NCBI RefSeq assembly: GCF_963662805.1
Contig: NZ_OY759880.1
Location: 30,873 to 94,872 of the forward strand
Reading direction: 5' to 3'
Length of the DNA stretch: 64,000 bases
Source of the DNA: an uncultured Cohaesibacter sp.
GTDB lineage: Bacteria; Pseudomonadota; Alphaproteobacteria; Rhizobiales; Cohaesibacteraceae
A program made the translations under genes and the position numbers. Positions 63,677 through 64,000 of this stretch are shown one piece after another. The stretch's first letter is position 1. Each line of letters begins with the position of its first letter. The notes under the pieces are model-generated. The model saw nothing but the letters and a program-made list of their open reading frames with translations. It was not told where the DNA came from and ran no database searches.

Positions 63677-64000
63677 ATGTCCAATGCCACGCTCGCAGAA
63701 GCCCCCGTCGCCAACGCACCCATTGCACCGGCCGATATTTCCACCACGCACGGCTACAGCTGGCCCGCGCTTGATCCGGACAAGCTCAACCTTGTCGGCA
63801 TGGATCGCGACGAGCTCGGCGAAGCCATGCGACGCGTCGGCGTGGCGGAAAAGCAGATCCGCATGCGCGTCAGCCAGCTCTGGCACTGGATCTATGTGCG
63901 CGGCGTGACCTCCTTTGACCAGATGACCAACGTCTCCAAAGACCTGCGCGCCAAGATGGATCTGGTCTACACCATCACCCATCCCGAGCTGGTCGCCGAG
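63677..64000 (+). CDS. rlmN: 23S rRNA (adenine2503-C2)-methyltransferase, N-terminal part
   Basis: This frame is open to the right edge, so only the first 108 codons are seen. After a variable Ala/Pro-rich start, LNLVGMDRDELGEAM, RMRVSQLWHWIYVRGV and MTNVSKDLRAKM match the N-terminal helical domain of RlmN. RlmN is the radical-SAM enzyme that methylates A2503 of 23S rRNA and A37 of some tRNAs. The CxxxCxxC motif would lie beyond the window. The start is ambiguous (63677, or 63599 in the same frame). Confidence 0.88.
   Translation, partial: MSNATLAEAPVANAPIAPADISTTHGYSWPALDPDKLNLVGMDRDELGEAMRRVGVAEKQIRMRVSQLWHWIYVRGVTSFDQMTNVSKDLRAKMDLVYTITHPELVAE

Overview
The window is a chromosomal segment of an alphaproteobacterium, most likely order Hyphomicrobiales (Rhizobiales). 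The support is the F1-only atpHAGDC operon, the mdh-sucC-sucD-sucA-sucB-lpdA block, sdhCDAB, a 1610-residue NAD-glutamate dehydrogenase, the priA / transaldolase / xerC, ftsK-lolA-xthA and rsmB-heparinase-purH neighbourhoods, an IalB-family protein beside rlmN, ethylmalonyl-CoA-pathway genes, and CtrA-type TTAA-N7-TTAAC boxes. A marine genus such as Cohaesibacter would fit, but that is only an impression. There is no sign of prophage, transposon, CRISPR array, rRNA or tRNA. The region is a conserved housekeeping backbone with a few odd accessory genes.

Layout. 1-507: AT-rich and gene-free, ending in the atp terminator. 508-5423 (-): F1 ATP synthase. 5628-9969: priA (-), small transaldolase (+), xerC (+). 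10140-10556: a small secreted protein. 10619-20286 (-): TCA-cycle block lpdA, a membrane protein, sucB (frameshifted as sequenced), sucA, sucD, sucC, mdh. 20446-25179 (-): zapE, two Inh/Omp19-like lipoproteins, class II fructose-bisphosphate aldolase, and an LMW-phosphatase-like protein lacking its cysteine. 25529-29066 (-): sdhBADC (transcribed C-D-A-B). 29399-31731 (-): mesaconyl-CoA hydratase, a DUF1737 protein and a CitE-like lyase/thioesterase. 31880-34900 (+): FAD oxidoreductase, pyridoxal kinase, beta-carbonic anhydrase. 34989-36032 (-): asd with a long leader. 36629-40042 (+): small membrane protein, argC, leuD, leuB. 40803-45635 (+): NAD-GDH. 45956-52036 (+): aminotransferase, ftsK, lolA, xthA. 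52095-57055 (+): rsmB, heparinase-like, purH. 57302-58971 (-): an AT-richer pair, GT51-like and metallo-beta-lactamase-fold. 59120-64000: SH3-domain protein, DUF1232 protein, quinone oxidoreductase, TrmH-like methyltransferase, IalB protein and the start of rlmN.

How the genes work together. The sdh, suc, mdh and lpdA genes give most of the oxidative half of the TCA cycle. Mesaconyl-CoA hydratase and the CitE-like enzyme belong to acetyl-CoA assimilation by the ethylmalonyl-CoA pathway and would feed C4 acids into that cycle. NAD-GDH links glutamate to 2-oxoglutarate. The asd, leuBD and argC genes are amino-acid biosynthesis.

The observation I rate highest is a 39-codon ORF in the asd leader (36152-36271, minus strand). 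It ends in a run of seven threonine codons followed by Lys and Ile, and mutually exclusive RNA pairings lie between it and asd. It looks like a threonine-responsive leader-peptide attenuator of the aspartate family. Others are a GT51-like protein with both catalytic glutamates changed to glutamine, a Cys-to-Asp phosphatase-like protein, a palindromic 3'-UTR element shared by leuD and purH, a perfect CtrA box before the aminotransferase-ftsK unit, and a one-base frameshift in sucB.
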